Positions 14,505-23,427 of a stretch of 64,000 nucleotides of DNA are shown one piece after another. Both the position numbers and the translations under genes were made by a program. Below the pieces are notes generated by a model that had not been told where the DNA came from, did no database searches, and saw only the letters and a program-made list of their open reading frames with translations. Each line of letters begins with the position of its first letter. Within the stretch, counting starts at the first letter, position 1. The stretch spans positions 2,393,001-2,457,000 of the forward strand of contig NZ_CP113056.1 of the NCBI RefSeq assembly GCF_026625645.1, given 5' to 3'. Source of the stretch: Ancylobacter sp. SL191. GTDB taxonomy: Bacteria > Pseudomonadota > Alphaproteobacteria > Rhizobiales > Xanthobacteraceae.

Positions 14505-17500
14505 ATGCACATCCTCACCACCACCTCGACCAGCCTCGACGATCTCGCCGAGCCGGTGGACCTCGGCCAGACGCCGGGGGAGGTGGTGGTCGTCTCCTTT
14601 ACCGACAGCGACCTCGCGGCGCTGGCGCGGGCGCAGGAGACTGAGGAGGCAAGGGTGCCCGGAGCACTCCCGAGCCTGCGCCTCGCCAGCCTGCGCGATC
14701 TCAAGCACCCGATGTCGGTCGATCTGTGGATCGAGGGCGTGGCGGTGCAGGCCCGGCTCGTCGTGGTGCGGCTGCTGGGCGGGCTGGACTGGTGGCGCTA
14801 TGGCGTCGAGCGGCTGGGGGCGGAGGCGCGGGCGCGCGGTTTTCACCTCGCCGTGCTGCCGGGCGAGGACCGCGACGACCCGCGGCTCGCCGAGGCCTCG
14901 ACCGTGCCGGTGGAGGAACTGGCGGCGCTGCTCGGCTATTTCCGCGCCGGCGGGCCGGACAATATGCGCGCGCTGCTGCGGCGTATGGCGGGTTTCGCCG
15001 GGCGGGCGCTTGAGGCGGGCGAGCCGGCGCCGGTGCCGCTGGCGGGGTTTTACGCGTGGGGCGGGGGGGCTTCGGAAGCGAGCGGGGCTTTTCCTTCCAC
15101 GGGCGTTGCTTCCCCCTCACGGGACGGGGCTTCCCCCTCACCCAACCCTCTCCCCCAGGGGGAGAGGGCTTTTTCCGCCGGTGCGACGCTCCCTGCTCCC
15201 TCTCCCCGTCGGGGAGAGGGTTGGGGTGAGGGGCCTTCCACCACCTCCGCCCCCACCATCCCCCTCATCTTCTACCGCTCCATGTGGCTGGCCGGTGATA
15301 CCGCGCCGGTGGATGCGCTCTGTGCCGCGCTGGCCGCGCGCGGGCTCGCGCCACGGCCGATTTTCGTCGCCAGCCTGAAGGAGCCGGTCTCCATCGCCTT
15401 TCTGCGCGAGGCACTGGCGGGGATGAGCCCGGCGGCAATCGTCACGCTCACCGCCTTCGCCGCCGCTGATCCGGGCGAGGCGACGGTGCTCGATACGCCG
15501 GGCGTGCCGGTGTTGCAGGCTATCGTCGCCACGACCAAGCGCGAGGCGTGGCTGGAGGGCGTGCGCGGGCTGACCAGCGCGGACCTCGCCATGCATGTCG
15601 TGCTGCCGGAACTGGATGGACGCGTGCTGGCGGGCGCGCTGTCCTTCAAGGCGCCGACGGAGAGTGCCGCCGTGCCGGGCTTCACGCTGCTGGTGAACCG
15701 GCCCGAGCCCGACCGCGTGGCCGCCATCGCCGACCGCGTGGCGGCGCTGGCCCGGCTGCAGGTGACGCCGCGCGCGGAGCGTCGGGTGGCGGTTCTCATG
15801 CCCGATTATGCCAATGCCCCCGGCCGCACCGGCTGGGCGGTGGGCCTCGACGTGCCCGCCAGCGTGCGGGCGCTGCTCGGGGACATGGCGGCGGCGGGCT
15901 ATCGGGTGGAGGGCGTGCCGGCCGATGAGCGGGCGCTGCTGGAGGCGGTGACCGCTCCCGACCGTCATGGCCGGGCTTGGCCCGGCCATCCACGCCTTGG
16001 CCGCGACGCACCCGGTCGTGAGGAAGACGTGGATGCCCGGCCCAAGGCCGGGCATGACGGTGTTCTCCCCCTCGCCGCCTACCGCGCGCATCTCGCGAGC
16101 CTTCCCACGGAGGCCGTCGCCGCCGTTCATGCCGCGTGGGGCCCGCCGGAGGATGATCCGAGCCTCACCGACGGCGCCTTCCGCTTCCGCGCCGCGCGCT
16201 TCGGCAACATCACCGTCGCGCTGGCGCCGGAGCGGGGCGATGTAAGCGAGCGGCGGGCGCAGTATCACGACCCGGCCCTGCCGCCGCGCCACGGGCTCAT
16301 CGCCTTCGGCCTGTGGCTGCAACAGAATGCCGATGCGCTGGTGCATATGGGCGCGCATGGCACGCTGGAATGGCTGCCGGGCAAGCATGTCGCGCTGACG
16401 CGCGGCTGTTTCCCCGAGCTGGTGCTGGGGGCGCTGCCCGTCGCCTACCCGTTCATCACCTCCAATCCCGGCGAGGCGGCGCAGGCCAAACGCCGCATCG
16501 CCGCCGTCACCCTCGGCCATTTGCCGCCGCCGACGCTGGAGACCGGACTTGCCGGCGACGCGGCCGAGCTGGAGCGGCTGGTCGATGAGTACGCGCAGGC
16601 CGACGGGCTCGACCGGCGCCGGCGCGAGCGTCTGGCGACGCTGATCGTCGCCGAGGCCGAGCGCACCGGGATCGCCCGCGACGCCGGGCTGACCGGCACG
16701 GCATCGCCGGACGAGGCGCTGAAGGAGATCGACGCCTTTCTCTGCGACATCAAGGAGATGCGGCTCAAGGACGGCTTTCATATCTATGGCCGCGGCGCCT
16801 GCGGGCAGGCCGAGCGCGACGGGCTGCTGGCAGCGCTCGATGGCCGGCGGGTGGCCGCCGGGCCGGCCGGTGCGCCGGGGCGCGGACGCACGGACGTGAT
16901 GCCGACGGGGCGCAACCTGTTCACCGTCGATCCCCGCGCCTTGCCGACGCCAACGGCGATGGACCTTGGCCGTCTCGCGGCGGAGGAGGTGCTGCGCGCT
17001 CATGCCCAGATACATGGCGACTGGCCGCGCTCCCTCGTGCTGGACCTCTGGGGCAGCGCGACGCTGCGCACCGGCGGCGAGGAGATCGCGCAGGGGCTGG
17101 CGCTGATCGGCGCGCGCCCGGTCTGGGATGCCGGCTCGGGCCGCGTCACCGGCGTCGAGGTGCTGCCACCGGCGGCGATGGGGCGCCCGCGCGTCGATGT
17201 CACCTTCCGCATTTCCGGCCTGTTCCGCGACCTGTTCCCGGCGCAGATCACGCTGCTCGACGCCGCCGTGCGGGCGGTGGCGGCGCGGGACGAGAGCGAG
17301 GACGAAAACCCGCTGCACGCCGCCGGGCCTGACGCGCTGCGCATCTTCGGCACCGCGCCGGGGGCCTATGGCGCGGGGCTGCGCGCGGGCGAGATCGAGC
17401 CCGAAGCGCTCGGCGCGGCCTATCTCGCCAGCGCCTCGCACGCCTATGGCGGGGCGGAGGGCGCGGCCCGTGTGGCCGGCGACGCCTTCGCCGCGCGGGT

Positions 17501-18023
17501 GGCGGCGGCGGAACTGCTGATCCATGGCGCGGATGATCCCGGCCGCGATCTTCTGGAGGGCGACGCGGACCTCGCCTTCATCGGCGGCTTCGCGGCGGCG
17601 GCGGCAAAGCTCGGGCGTCTGCCGGATGTGGTGGTGCTCGACACCAGCGACCCCGCGCGCCCCAAAGCCCGCCCGCTGGCGCAGGCGCTGGCCCGCATCG
17701 TGCGCGGCCGGGCGCATCCGCGCTATATCGAGGGCGTGATGCGCCACGGCCCGCGCGGGGCGGCGGAAATGGCCGAGACGGTGGACCGGCTGATCGGCTT
17801 TGCCGAGGCGACGCGCGCGGTGCCGAGCCATCTCGTCGACCTCTTGCACGGCGCCTATGTTGGCGACGCCCGCGTGCGTGATTTCCTTATGGAGACCTCG
17901 CCCGAGGCGGCGCGCTTCATCGCCGGGCGCTTCGAGCGGGCGCGCGACAAGGGGCTCTGGCACCCGCGCCGCAACGATGTCGCCGGCGATCTCGCGGTGC
18001 TGTCCGGGGAGGCGGCGGAATGA
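14505..18023 (+). CDS. cobN: Cobaltochelatase large subunit CobN
   Basis: CobN (1172 residues) binds hydrogenobyrinic acid a,c-diamide and cobalt. With the AAA+ pair CobS/CobT, not seen here, it inserts cobalt in the aerobic B12 pathway. Landmarks are MHILTTTSTSLDDL at the start, HMGAHGTLEWLPGKHVAL in the centre, PTGRNLFTVDPRALPTPTAM, then DVTFRISGLFRDLFPAQI and YIEGVMRHGPRGAAEMAETVDRL. Two segments do not look like CobN. Residues about 210-243 are translated from a CCCTCTCCCC-type palindrome. Residues about 486-519 (beginning [11 protein letters not shown]) are translated from a 99-base family A repeat. Both keep the frame, so the gene appears intact. The stop overlaps the cobG start by four bases. 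Confidence 0.96.
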   Translation: MHILTTTSTSLDDLAEPVDLGQTPGEVVVVSFTDSDLAALARAQETEEARVPGALPSLRLASLRDLKHPMSVDLWIEGVAVQARLVVVRLLGGLDWWRYGVERLGAEARARGFHLAVLPGEDRDDPRLAEASTVPVEELAALLGYFRAGGPDNMRALLRRMAGFAGRALEAGEPAPVPLAGFYAWGGGASEASGAFPSTGVASPSRDGASPSPNPLPQGERAFSAGATLPAPSPRRGEGWGEGPSTTSAPTIPLIFYRSMWLAGDTAPVDALCAALAARGLAPRPIFVASLKEPVSIAFLREALAGMSPAAIVTLTAFAAADPGEATVLDTPGVPVLQAIVATTKREAWLEGVRGLTSADLAMHVVLPELDGRVLAGALSFKAPTESAAVPGFTLLVNRPEPDRVAAIADRVAALARLQVTPRAERRVAVLMPDYANAPGRTGWAVGLDVPASVRALLGDMAAAGYRVEGVPADERALLEAVTAPDRHGRAWPGHPRLGRDAPGREEDVDARPKAGHDGVLPLAAYRAHLASLPTEAVAAVHAAWGPPEDDPSLTDGAFRFRAARFGNITVALAPERGDVSERRAQYHDPALPPRHGLIAFGLWLQQNADALVHMGAHGTLEWLPGKHVALTRGCFPELVLGALPVAYPFITSNPGEAAQAKRRIAAVTLGHLPPPTLETGLAGDAAELERLVDEYAQADGLDRRRRERLATLIVAEAERTGIARDAGLTGTASPDEALKEIDAFLCDIKEMRLKDGFHIYGRGACGQAERDGLLAALDGRRVAAGPAGAPGRGRTDVMPTGRNLFTVDPRALPTPTAMDLGRLAAEEVLRAHAQIHGDWPRSLVLDLWGSATLRTGGEEIAQGLALIGARPVWDAGSGRVTGVEVLPPAAMGRPRVDVTFRISGLFRDLFPAQITLLDAAVRAVAARDESEDENPLHAAGPDALRIFGTAPGAYGAGLRAGEIEPEALGAAYLASASHAYGGAEGAARVAGDAFAARVAAAELLIHGADDPGRDLLEGDADLAFIGGFAAAAAKLGRLPDVVVLDTSDPARPKARPLAQALARIVRGRAHPRYIEGVMRHGPRGAAEMAETVDRLIGFAEATRAVPSHLVDLLHGAYVGDARVRDFLMETSPEAARFIAGRFERARDKGLWHPRRNDVAGDLAVLSGEAAE
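15134..15233. repeat. Family C palindromic repeat inside cobN
   Basis: An inverted pair, CCCTCACCCAACCCTCTCCC... facing ...GAGAGGGTTGGGGTGAGGG, each arm with its own CCCTCTCCCC/GGGGAGAGGG hairpin. It lies wholly within the cobN reading frame, in a Ser/Gly/Pro-rich stretch between YAWGGG and the conserved IPLIFYRSMW. The open frame continues through it. Confidence 0.85.
15962..16060. repeat. Family A palindromic repeat inside cobN (99 bases)
   Basis: This is a full copy of the intergenic element: CCGTCATGGCCGGGCTTGG at the left end and CCGGGCATGACGG at the right, with both inner hairpins. Its length is exactly 33 codons and the cobN frame is open through it. It separates the protein segments ending LLEAVTAP and starting VLPLAAYRAHLASLP. 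Confidence 0.9.
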
Positions 18024-19237
18024 GCGCGGCTTCCGACATCGACACGCTGCGGCGCGGCGCCTGCCCGTCGCTGCCCGAACCGATGCCGACCGGCGACGGC
18101 CTGCTGGCGCGGCTTCAGCCCGCCGCGCCGCTGACGCTCGACCAGTTGGCGGGCCTCGCCCGGCTCGCGAGCGTGCTCGGCAATGGCATCCTTGAGGTGA
18201 CCGCGCGCGGCAAGCTGCAATTGCGCGGGCTCTCCCCTGAGACGGCGGGACAGCTTGAGGCGGGCGTGGCGGCGCTCGGCATTGCCCTGCCGGACGGTTT
18301 TCCCGTCGAGATCAGCGCACTCGCGGGACGTGACCCATCCGGCCTCGTGGACCCGCGTCCGCTCGCAGAAGGAGTGGGGCAGGGCGCGGCCGGGCTGGTG
18401 CCGCACCTGGCGCCGAAGGCCTCGGTGGTGATCGATGCCGGTGGGCGCCTGTCGCTTGCTGCGTTGAAGGCCGACATCGCCGCCACCGCGATACCCGGCG
18501 GCTGGCGGATCGACCTTGCCGGGCAACCGGCCGGCGTGGTGGAAACCGCCCGCGCGGCGGACGCGATCCTGCGCCTGCTGACGCTTCTCGCCGAGGCCGG
18601 GCCGACGGCGCGCATGGCGGGGCTGGTCGCGGGCAAAGGGCTCGCCACCCTCGCGGAGACGGCCGGGCTGTCCCCGCTCACGACTGAGGCGGCGCGGGTC
18701 AGCGTCGATCCGGTCGGAATTCATGAGCTCATTGACGGCACGCACGCCCTCGGCATCGGCCTCGCCTTCGGGCAGATGCGGGCGGAGGCGCTGAGCGCCC
18801 TCGTCGCGGCCGCCCGCGCGGCGGGCGTTGCTGATGTCGAACCGGCGGCGGGGCGGGCGCTGCTGCTCACCGGCCTCGCACCGGAGGCGGCGCGCGCCCT
18901 TCAGAGCGAGGCCACCCGGCTCGGCTTCCTCACCGATCCCGCCGATCCGCTGCGCCGCGTCTCCGCCTGCGCCGGGCAACCCGCTTGTGCCTCCGCGCGG
19001 ATCGAGACGCACGCTCTCGCCCGCGCTCTCGCGCCGCTGATCGGCGAGGGCGAGCTGCACGTCTCCGGCTGCATCAAGGGCTGCGCGCACCCGGCGCGGA
19101 CGCGATTGACCGTCGTGGGACTGGACGCGGGGGCGGGTCTCGTGGTCGAAGGCACGCCGCGCGATGTGCCGCGCCGCGTCCTGCCGCTGGCCGGGCTGCG
19201 GGCGGGCGTCGCGCATTGGCTTGAGAAAGGCGACTGA
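18020..19237 (+). CDS. cobG: Precorrin-3B synthase CobG
   Basis: This 405-residue oxygen-dependent monooxygenase hydroxylates C20 of precorrin-3A and forms the gamma-lactone. It is the signature enzyme of the aerobic pathway. It has the nitrite/sulfite-reductase half-domain fold twice (about 30-100 and 235-300). Its iron-sulfur/sirohaem-type cysteines are CAGQPACASARI and HVSGCIKGCAHP near the C-terminus. The start ATG overlaps the cobN stop (ATGA) and cobH follows with no gap, so it is tightly coupled within the operon. Confidence 0.95.
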   Translation: MSAASDIDTLRRGACPSLPEPMPTGDGLLARLQPAAPLTLDQLAGLARLASVLGNGILEVTARGKLQLRGLSPETAGQLEAGVAALGIALPDGFPVEISALAGRDPSGLVDPRPLAEGVGQGAAGLVPHLAPKASVVIDAGGRLSLAALKADIAATAIPGGWRIDLAGQPAGVVETARAADAILRLLTLLAEAGPTARMAGLVAGKGLATLAETAGLSPLTTEAARVSVDPVGIHELIDGTHALGIGLAFGQMRAEALSALVAAARAAGVADVEPAAGRALLLTGLAPEAARALQSEATRLGFLTDPADPLRRVSACAGQPACASARIETHALARALAPLIGEGELHVSGCIKGCAHPARTRLTVVGLDAGAGLVVEGTPRDVPRRVLPLAGLRAGVAHWLEKGD

Positions 19238-19873
19238 GTGTCCATCCCCTACGACTATGTGCGTGACGGCACCGCGATCTATGAGCGTTCCTTCGCTATC
19301 ATCCGCGAGGAAGCCGAGCTCGGCCGCTTCACGCCGGAGGAGGCGGATGTCGCCGTGCGCATGATCCATGCCTGCGGGCTGGTCGAAGCCGCCTTCGCCA
19401 TCGATTTCGCGCCCGATCTCGTGCGCGCCGCCCGCAATGCGCTGAAGGCCGGCGCGCCGATCCTGTGCGATGCGGAGATGGTCGCCCATGGCGTCACCCG
19501 CGCGCGGCTGCCGGCGCAGAACCGGGTGATCTGCACGCTGCATGATCCGCAGGTTCACGACCTCGCCGCACGCCTCGGCACCACCCGCTCGGCGGCGGCG
19601 ATGGAGCTGTGGCGCGACCATATGGACGGCGCCGTCATCGCCATCGGCAACGCGCCGACCGCGCTGTTTCGCCTGCTGGAGATGCTGGATGCCGGCGCGC
19701 CGAAGCCCGCCGCCATTCTCGGCATTCCCGTCGGCTTTGTCGGCGCGGCGGAATCGAAGGACGCGCTGGCCGCCGGCGATCACGGCATCCCGTGGCTGGT
19801 GGTGCGCGGGCGGCTCGGGGGCAGCGCCATGACGGCGGCGGCGGTGAACGCGCTGGCGAGGCCGGGCCTATGA
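19238..19873 (+). CDS. cobH: Precorrin-8X methylmutase CobH
   Basis: This 211-residue CobH/CbiC enzyme moves the methyl group from C11 to C12, giving hydrogenobyrinic acid. Visible family motifs are the N-terminal YDYVRDGTAIYERSFAIIREE, MIHACGLVEAAFAIDF with the catalytic His region, LCDAEMVAHGVTR, AIGNAPTALFRLLEML and GIPVGFVGAAESKDAL. The GTG start directly follows the cobG TGA, and the stop overlaps the cobI start by four bases. Confidence 0.96.
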   Translation: MSIPYDYVRDGTAIYERSFAIIREEAELGRFTPEEADVAVRMIHACGLVEAAFAIDFAPDLVRAARNALKAGAPILCDAEMVAHGVTRARLPAQNRVICTLHDPQVHDLAARLGTTRSAAAMELWRDHMDGAVIAIGNAPTALFRLLEMLDAGAPKPAAILGIPVGFVGAAESKDALAAGDHGIPWLVVRGRLGGSAMTAAAVNALARPGL

Positions 19874-20607
19874 GCGCGCCTGTTTCCGGCCGGCTGATCG
19901 GCGTCGGTGTCGGGCCGGGCGATCCCGAGCTGATGACGCTGAAGGCCGTGCGCGCCCTCGGCGAGGCCGATGTCGTCGCCTATTTCGCCAAGCTCGGCAA
20001 TGCGAGCCATGCCCGCGCCATCGCCCACCCGCATTTCCGCGCGGGAGCGGTGGAACTGGCGCTCGGCTATCCCGTGACCACGGAGATGCCGAAGGACGAG
20101 GCGCCCTATAAATCCGCCATTACCGGCTTCTACGACGCCTCGGCGCAGGCGGTGGCGGCGCATCTCGATGCCGGCCGCACGGTCGCCGTGCTCTCCGAGG
20201 GCGACCCGATGTTCTACGGCTCCTACATGCATCTGCATGTGCGCCTCGCCGATCGCTACGACACGCAGGTGATCGCCGGCGTCACCGGCATGTCCGGCTG
20301 CTGGTCGCAGGCCGGCGCGCCCATCGCGCAGGGCGACGACGTGCTGAGCGTGCTGCCGGGCACGCTGCCGGAGGCGGAGCTGGCGCGGCGTCTGGCGGAA
20401 GCCGATGCCGCCGTCATCATGAAGGTCGGCCGTAATCTGCCGAAGATCCGCCGCGCGCTCGCGGCCGCCGGCAAGCTGGAACGCGCCGTCTATGTCGAGC
20501 GCGGCACGATGACGGATACCCACACTATGCCGCTGGCCGCGCGCGACGAGAGCCCGGCGCCCTATTTCGCCATCGTGCTGGTGCCCGGCTGGAGCGGGCG
20601 GGCATGA
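19870..20607 (+). CDS. cobI: Precorrin-2 C20-methyltransferase CobI
   Basis: This 245-residue tetrapyrrole methylase makes precorrin-3A from precorrin-2 and SAM. It has the N-terminal GVGVGPGDPELMTLKAVRAL SAM site, the VAVLSEGDPMFYGSYMHLHVRL motif, GVTGMSGCWSQAGAPIAQGDD and the late AVIMKVGRNLPKIRRAL/AVYVERGTM segments characteristic of CobI rather than its paralogues. ATG 19870 overlaps the cobH stop. A longer frame upstream lies inside cobH and is not used. Confidence 0.96.
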   Translation: MSAPVSGRLIGVGVGPGDPELMTLKAVRALGEADVVAYFAKLGNASHARAIAHPHFRAGAVELALGYPVTTEMPKDEAPYKSAITGFYDASAQAVAAHLDAGRTVAVLSEGDPMFYGSYMHLHVRLADRYDTQVIAGVTGMSGCWSQAGAPIAQGDDVLSVLPGTLPEAELARRLAEADAAVIMKVGRNLPKIRRALAAAGKLERAVYVERGTMTDTHTMPLAARDESPAPYFAIVLVPGWSGRA

Positions 20608-21377
20608 CGACGGGTGAGTGCCGGGGAAAGCTGAGCGTTATTGGTATCGGGCCGGGCGAGGCGCGCTTTCTCACCCCGGAAGCCGCCGCCGCGCTCCATG
20701 AGGCGGACGCGCTCTACGGCTACATCCCCTATCTCGACCGCGTGCCGGTGCGCGATGGCCAGACCCGCCACGCCTCCGACAACCGCGAGGAACTCGCCCG
20801 CGCCGGGGCGGCGCTCGTCCATGCGGCGGCCGGGGCCAAGGTGGCGATGGTGTCGGGCGGCGATCCCGGCGTCTTCGCCATGGCCGCCGCCGTGATCGAG
20901 GCGATCGAGGCGGGCCCGGCGGAGTGGCGGGCGCTGGAACTAAATATCGTGCCGGGCATCACCGCGATGCTGGCGGTGGCGGCAAAGGCCGGGGCGCCGC
21001 TCGGCCATGATTTCTGCGCCATCTCGCTGTCGGACAATCTCAAGCCTTGGGAGATGATCGAGCGACGGCTGCGCCTCGCCGCGCAGGCGGGCTTCGTGAT
21101 GGCGTTCTACAACCCGGTGTCCAAGGCGCGCCCGCACCAGCTCGACACCGCCTTCGACATTCTGCGCGAGGAACTGCCCGCCAGCGTGCCGGTGATCTTC
21201 GGCCGCGCGGTGGGGCGGGCGGATGAGCGCCTTGCCGTGGTGACGCTGAGCGCGGCGCGCGGCGACATGGCGGATATGGCGACCTGCATCCTTGTCGGCT
21301 CGCCGGAGACGCGGATCGTCGAGCGGGCGGGCCTGCCGGGGCTGGTCTACACGCCGCGTCGCAGCGGAGGGCGCTGA
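20604..21377 (+). CDS. cobJ: Precorrin-3B C17-methyltransferase CobJ
   Basis: This 257-residue tetrapyrrole methylase carries out ring contraction and C17 methylation of precorrin-3B. Motifs are VIGIGPGEARFLTPEAAAAL at the N-terminus, DALYGYIPYLDRV, VAMVSGGDPGVFAMAAAV, IVPGITAMLAVAAKAGAPLGHDF and FVMAFYNPVSKARPHQLD. It starts in the ATGA overlap with cobI. Its last 31 bases overlap the convergent 3' end of cobK. Confidence 0.96.
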   Translation: MTTGECRGKLSVIGIGPGEARFLTPEAAAALHEADALYGYIPYLDRVPVRDGQTRHASDNREELARAGAALVHAAAGAKVAMVSGGDPGVFAMAAAVIEAIEAGPAEWRALELNIVPGITAMLAVAAKAGAPLGHDFCAISLSDNLKPWEMIERRLRLAAQAGFVMAFYNPVSKARPHQLDTAFDILREELPASVPVIFGRAVGRADERLAVVTLSAARGDMADMATCILVGSPETRIVERAGLPGLVYTPRRSGGR

Positions 21378-22147
21378 TGGGCGAGGCGCTCCAACCAGAC
21401 GATCACCTCCGCCACGCTGCCGACCGTCTCGACCTTTGGGCGCGGCGGGCGCTGGACCATGACGACCTCAATGCCCAACTCCCGCGCCGCAGCGATCTTG
21501 CCATAGGTCGCCGGCCCGCCGCTGTTCTTGGACAGCACGGCGTCGATGCGGTTTGTGATGAGCAGGGTGCGTTCGTCCTCATGGGGGAACGGCCCGCGCG
21601 CGGTAATGTAGCGGGCATCCGGCACCGCAAGCGGCGGCTCGACCGGGTCGATGCTGCGGACGAGATAATGGTGCTGCGGGGCGGCTTCCAGCGCGCGCAC
21701 CTCATTGCGGCCGAGCGCGACCAGCACCTGGCGCGGCGTCACCCCAAGGCGGGCGACGGCCTCGGGAATGTCCGCCGCCGGCGTCCAGCGGTCGCCCGGC
21801 ATCTGCTCCCAGCATGGGCGAGCGAGGGCGAGGAGCGGCACGCTTGCCCGTTCGGCCGCACGGGCGGCATTGGCCGAGATTATCGCGGCGAAGGGGTGGG
21901 TGGCGTCGATCAGGGCGTCAATGCGCGCCTCGCGCAGATGCGCCGCGAGCCCGTCCGCGCCGCCGAACCCGCCGGATCGCACGGCGCCGGGCAGATCGAG
22001 CGGGTTGCGCGTGCGGCCGGCAAGCGACAGGCTGAGGGTGAATTCCGGGCGCCCGGCGAGCACGGTGGCGAGGTCGCGCGCCTCGCCGGTGCCGCCGAGG
22101 ATCAGCACGCGCAACGGTTCGGACCGGGATGGGGATGGGGCGATCAT
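21347..22147 (-). CDS. cobK: Precorrin-6A reductase CobK
   Basis: This 266-residue NADPH-dependent reductase of the C18=C19 bond has the CobK/CbiJ opening RVLILGGTGEARDLA, then DALIDATHPFAAIISANAARAAE, PLLALARPCWEQ and ITNRIDAVLSKNSGGPATYGKI. It is encoded opposite to all its neighbours, between cobJ and cobL. Its 3' end overlaps cobJ by 31 bases. Its ATG and the cobL ATG share the tetranucleotide CATG at 22145-22148. A promoter for cobK must therefore lie inside cobL, and operon read-through is antisense to it. Confidence 0.95.
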   Translation of the reverse strand: MIAPSPSRSEPLRVLILGGTGEARDLATVLAGRPEFTLSLSLAGRTRNPLDLPGAVRSGGFGGADGLAAHLREARIDALIDATHPFAAIISANAARAAERASVPLLALARPCWEQMPGDRWTPAADIPEAVARLGVTPRQVLVALGRNEVRALEAAPQHHYLVRSIDPVEPPLAVPDARYITARGPFPHEDERTLLITNRIDAVLSKNSGGPATYGKIAAARELGIEVVMVQRPPRPKVETVGSVAEVIVWLERLAHQRPPLRRGV

Positions 22148-23417
22148 GACGCAGCTTGAGACCTTCGGGGCCGGCTCCTCGGGCGCGGCGCGCGGCGACG
22201 ATGCGCAGGAGACGCGCTGGTTGTCCATCGTCGGCCTCGGCGAGGACGGGCTGGATGGCCTCTCGCCGCTGGCGCGGGCGCTGATCGGGGAGGCCGAGTT
22301 CGTGTTCGGCGGCGCGCGCCATCTCGATCTCGCCGGCGCCGCCTTGGCGGGCGAGGCGCGGGCCTGGCCGAGCCCGTTCGAGCAGGGGGTCGAACAGGTG
22401 GTGGCGCTGCGCGGGCGAAAGGTCTGCGTGCTCGCCTCGGGCGACCCCTTCCTGCATGGCGTCGGCGCGGTGCTGGCCCGGCATGTCCCACGCCACGAGA
22501 TGCGCACGCTGCCGGCGCCCTCCGCCTTCAGCCTCGCCGCCGCCCGGCTCGGCTGGCCGCTGGCGGATACCACCTGCCTCACCGTGCATGGCCGCTCGCT
22601 CGATCTGGTGCGGGCGCATCTGCATCCCGGCCGGCGGCTCCTGGTGCTCACCTCCGATGGCGCCGGGCCGGGCGAGATTGCTGCCTTGCTCGCTGCTACC
22701 GGCTTTGGCGGTTCGCGGCTGCATGTGCTGGAGGCGCTGGGCGGACCGCGCGAGCGGGTGCGTGCCGCCCAAGCCGAGGCGTTCGATCTCGGCGAGGTCG
22801 ATCCGCTCAACCTCGTCGGCATCGAGGTGGAGGCCGGCAAGGGCGCGCGCGTCATTCCCCGCGCGCCGGGGCTGCCGGACGCCTATTTCGAGAATGACGG
22901 CCAGCTCACCAAGCGGGCAATCCGCGCGGTGACGCTGTCGGCTCTTGCGCCGCGCCGGGGCGAGGTGCTGTGGGATATCGGCGCCGGCTCGGGCTCGATC
23001 GGCATCGAATGGATGCTGGCCGACCCGTCGCTGCGCGCCATCGCCATTGAGGAGCGCCCCGAACGGGCGGCGCGGGTGCGGCGCAACGCGGCCGCGCTTG
23101 GGGTTCCCGGTCTGGAAGTGATTGAGGGGGCCGCTCCCGCCGCACTGGAGGGCCTGCCGCCGCCCGACGCCATTTTTGTCGGCGGCGGCGCCGGGGATCG
23201 CGGCGTGCTGGAGACGGCGCTGATCGCCCTGCGCTGCGGCGGGCGGCTGGTGGTGAATTCGGTGACGCTGGAGACCGAGGCGCTGCTGATCGCCGAACAC
23301 GCGGTGCGCGGCGGCGAATTGATGCGCCTCGCCGTCTCCCGCGCCGAGCCGGTGGGCGGGCTGACCGGCTGGCGCGCGGCGATGCCGGTGATGCAGTGGA
23401 GCTGGGTCAAGCCGTGA
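22146..23417 (+). CDS. cobL: Precorrin-6Y C5,15-methyltransferase (decarboxylating) CobL
   Basis: This 423-residue two-domain enzyme makes precorrin-8X. The N-terminal methylase domain (about 25-230) has WLSIVGLGEDGLDGLSPLAR and VCVLASGDPFLHGVGAVLAR. The C-terminal class I methyltransferase/decarboxylase domain has VLWDIGAGSGSIGIEWMLA, AIAIEERPERAARVRRNA and DAIFVGGGA. ATG 22146 follows a GGGGATGGGG purine stretch and shares its CATG with the reversed cobK start. The first 25 residues are low-complexity. Confidence 0.96.
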   Translation: MTQLETFGAGSSGAARGDDAQETRWLSIVGLGEDGLDGLSPLARALIGEAEFVFGGARHLDLAGAALAGEARAWPSPFEQGVEQVVALRGRKVCVLASGDPFLHGVGAVLARHVPRHEMRTLPAPSAFSLAAARLGWPLADTTCLTVHGRSLDLVRAHLHPGRRLLVLTSDGAGPGEIAALLAATGFGGSRLHVLEALGGPRERVRAAQAEAFDLGEVDPLNLVGIEVEAGKGARVIPRAPGLPDAYFENDGQLTKRAIRAVTLSALAPRRGEVLWDIGAGSGSIGIEWMLADPSLRAIAIEERPERAARVRRNAAALGVPGLEVIEGAAPAALEGLPPPDAIFVGGGAGDRGVLETALIALRCGGRLVVNSVTLETEALLIAEHAVRGGELMRLAVSRAEPVGGLTGWRAAMPVMQWSWVKP

Positions 23418-23427
23418 GGATGCGCGC

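Noticed and set aside
15138..17963. 941-codon open frame antisense to cobN
   Set aside because: Shadow of cobN. It is Arg/Gly/Ala/His-rich with no recognisable domain.
17855..19783. 642-codon open frame antisense to cobG/cobH
   Set aside because: It spans three real coupled genes and has shadow-type composition.
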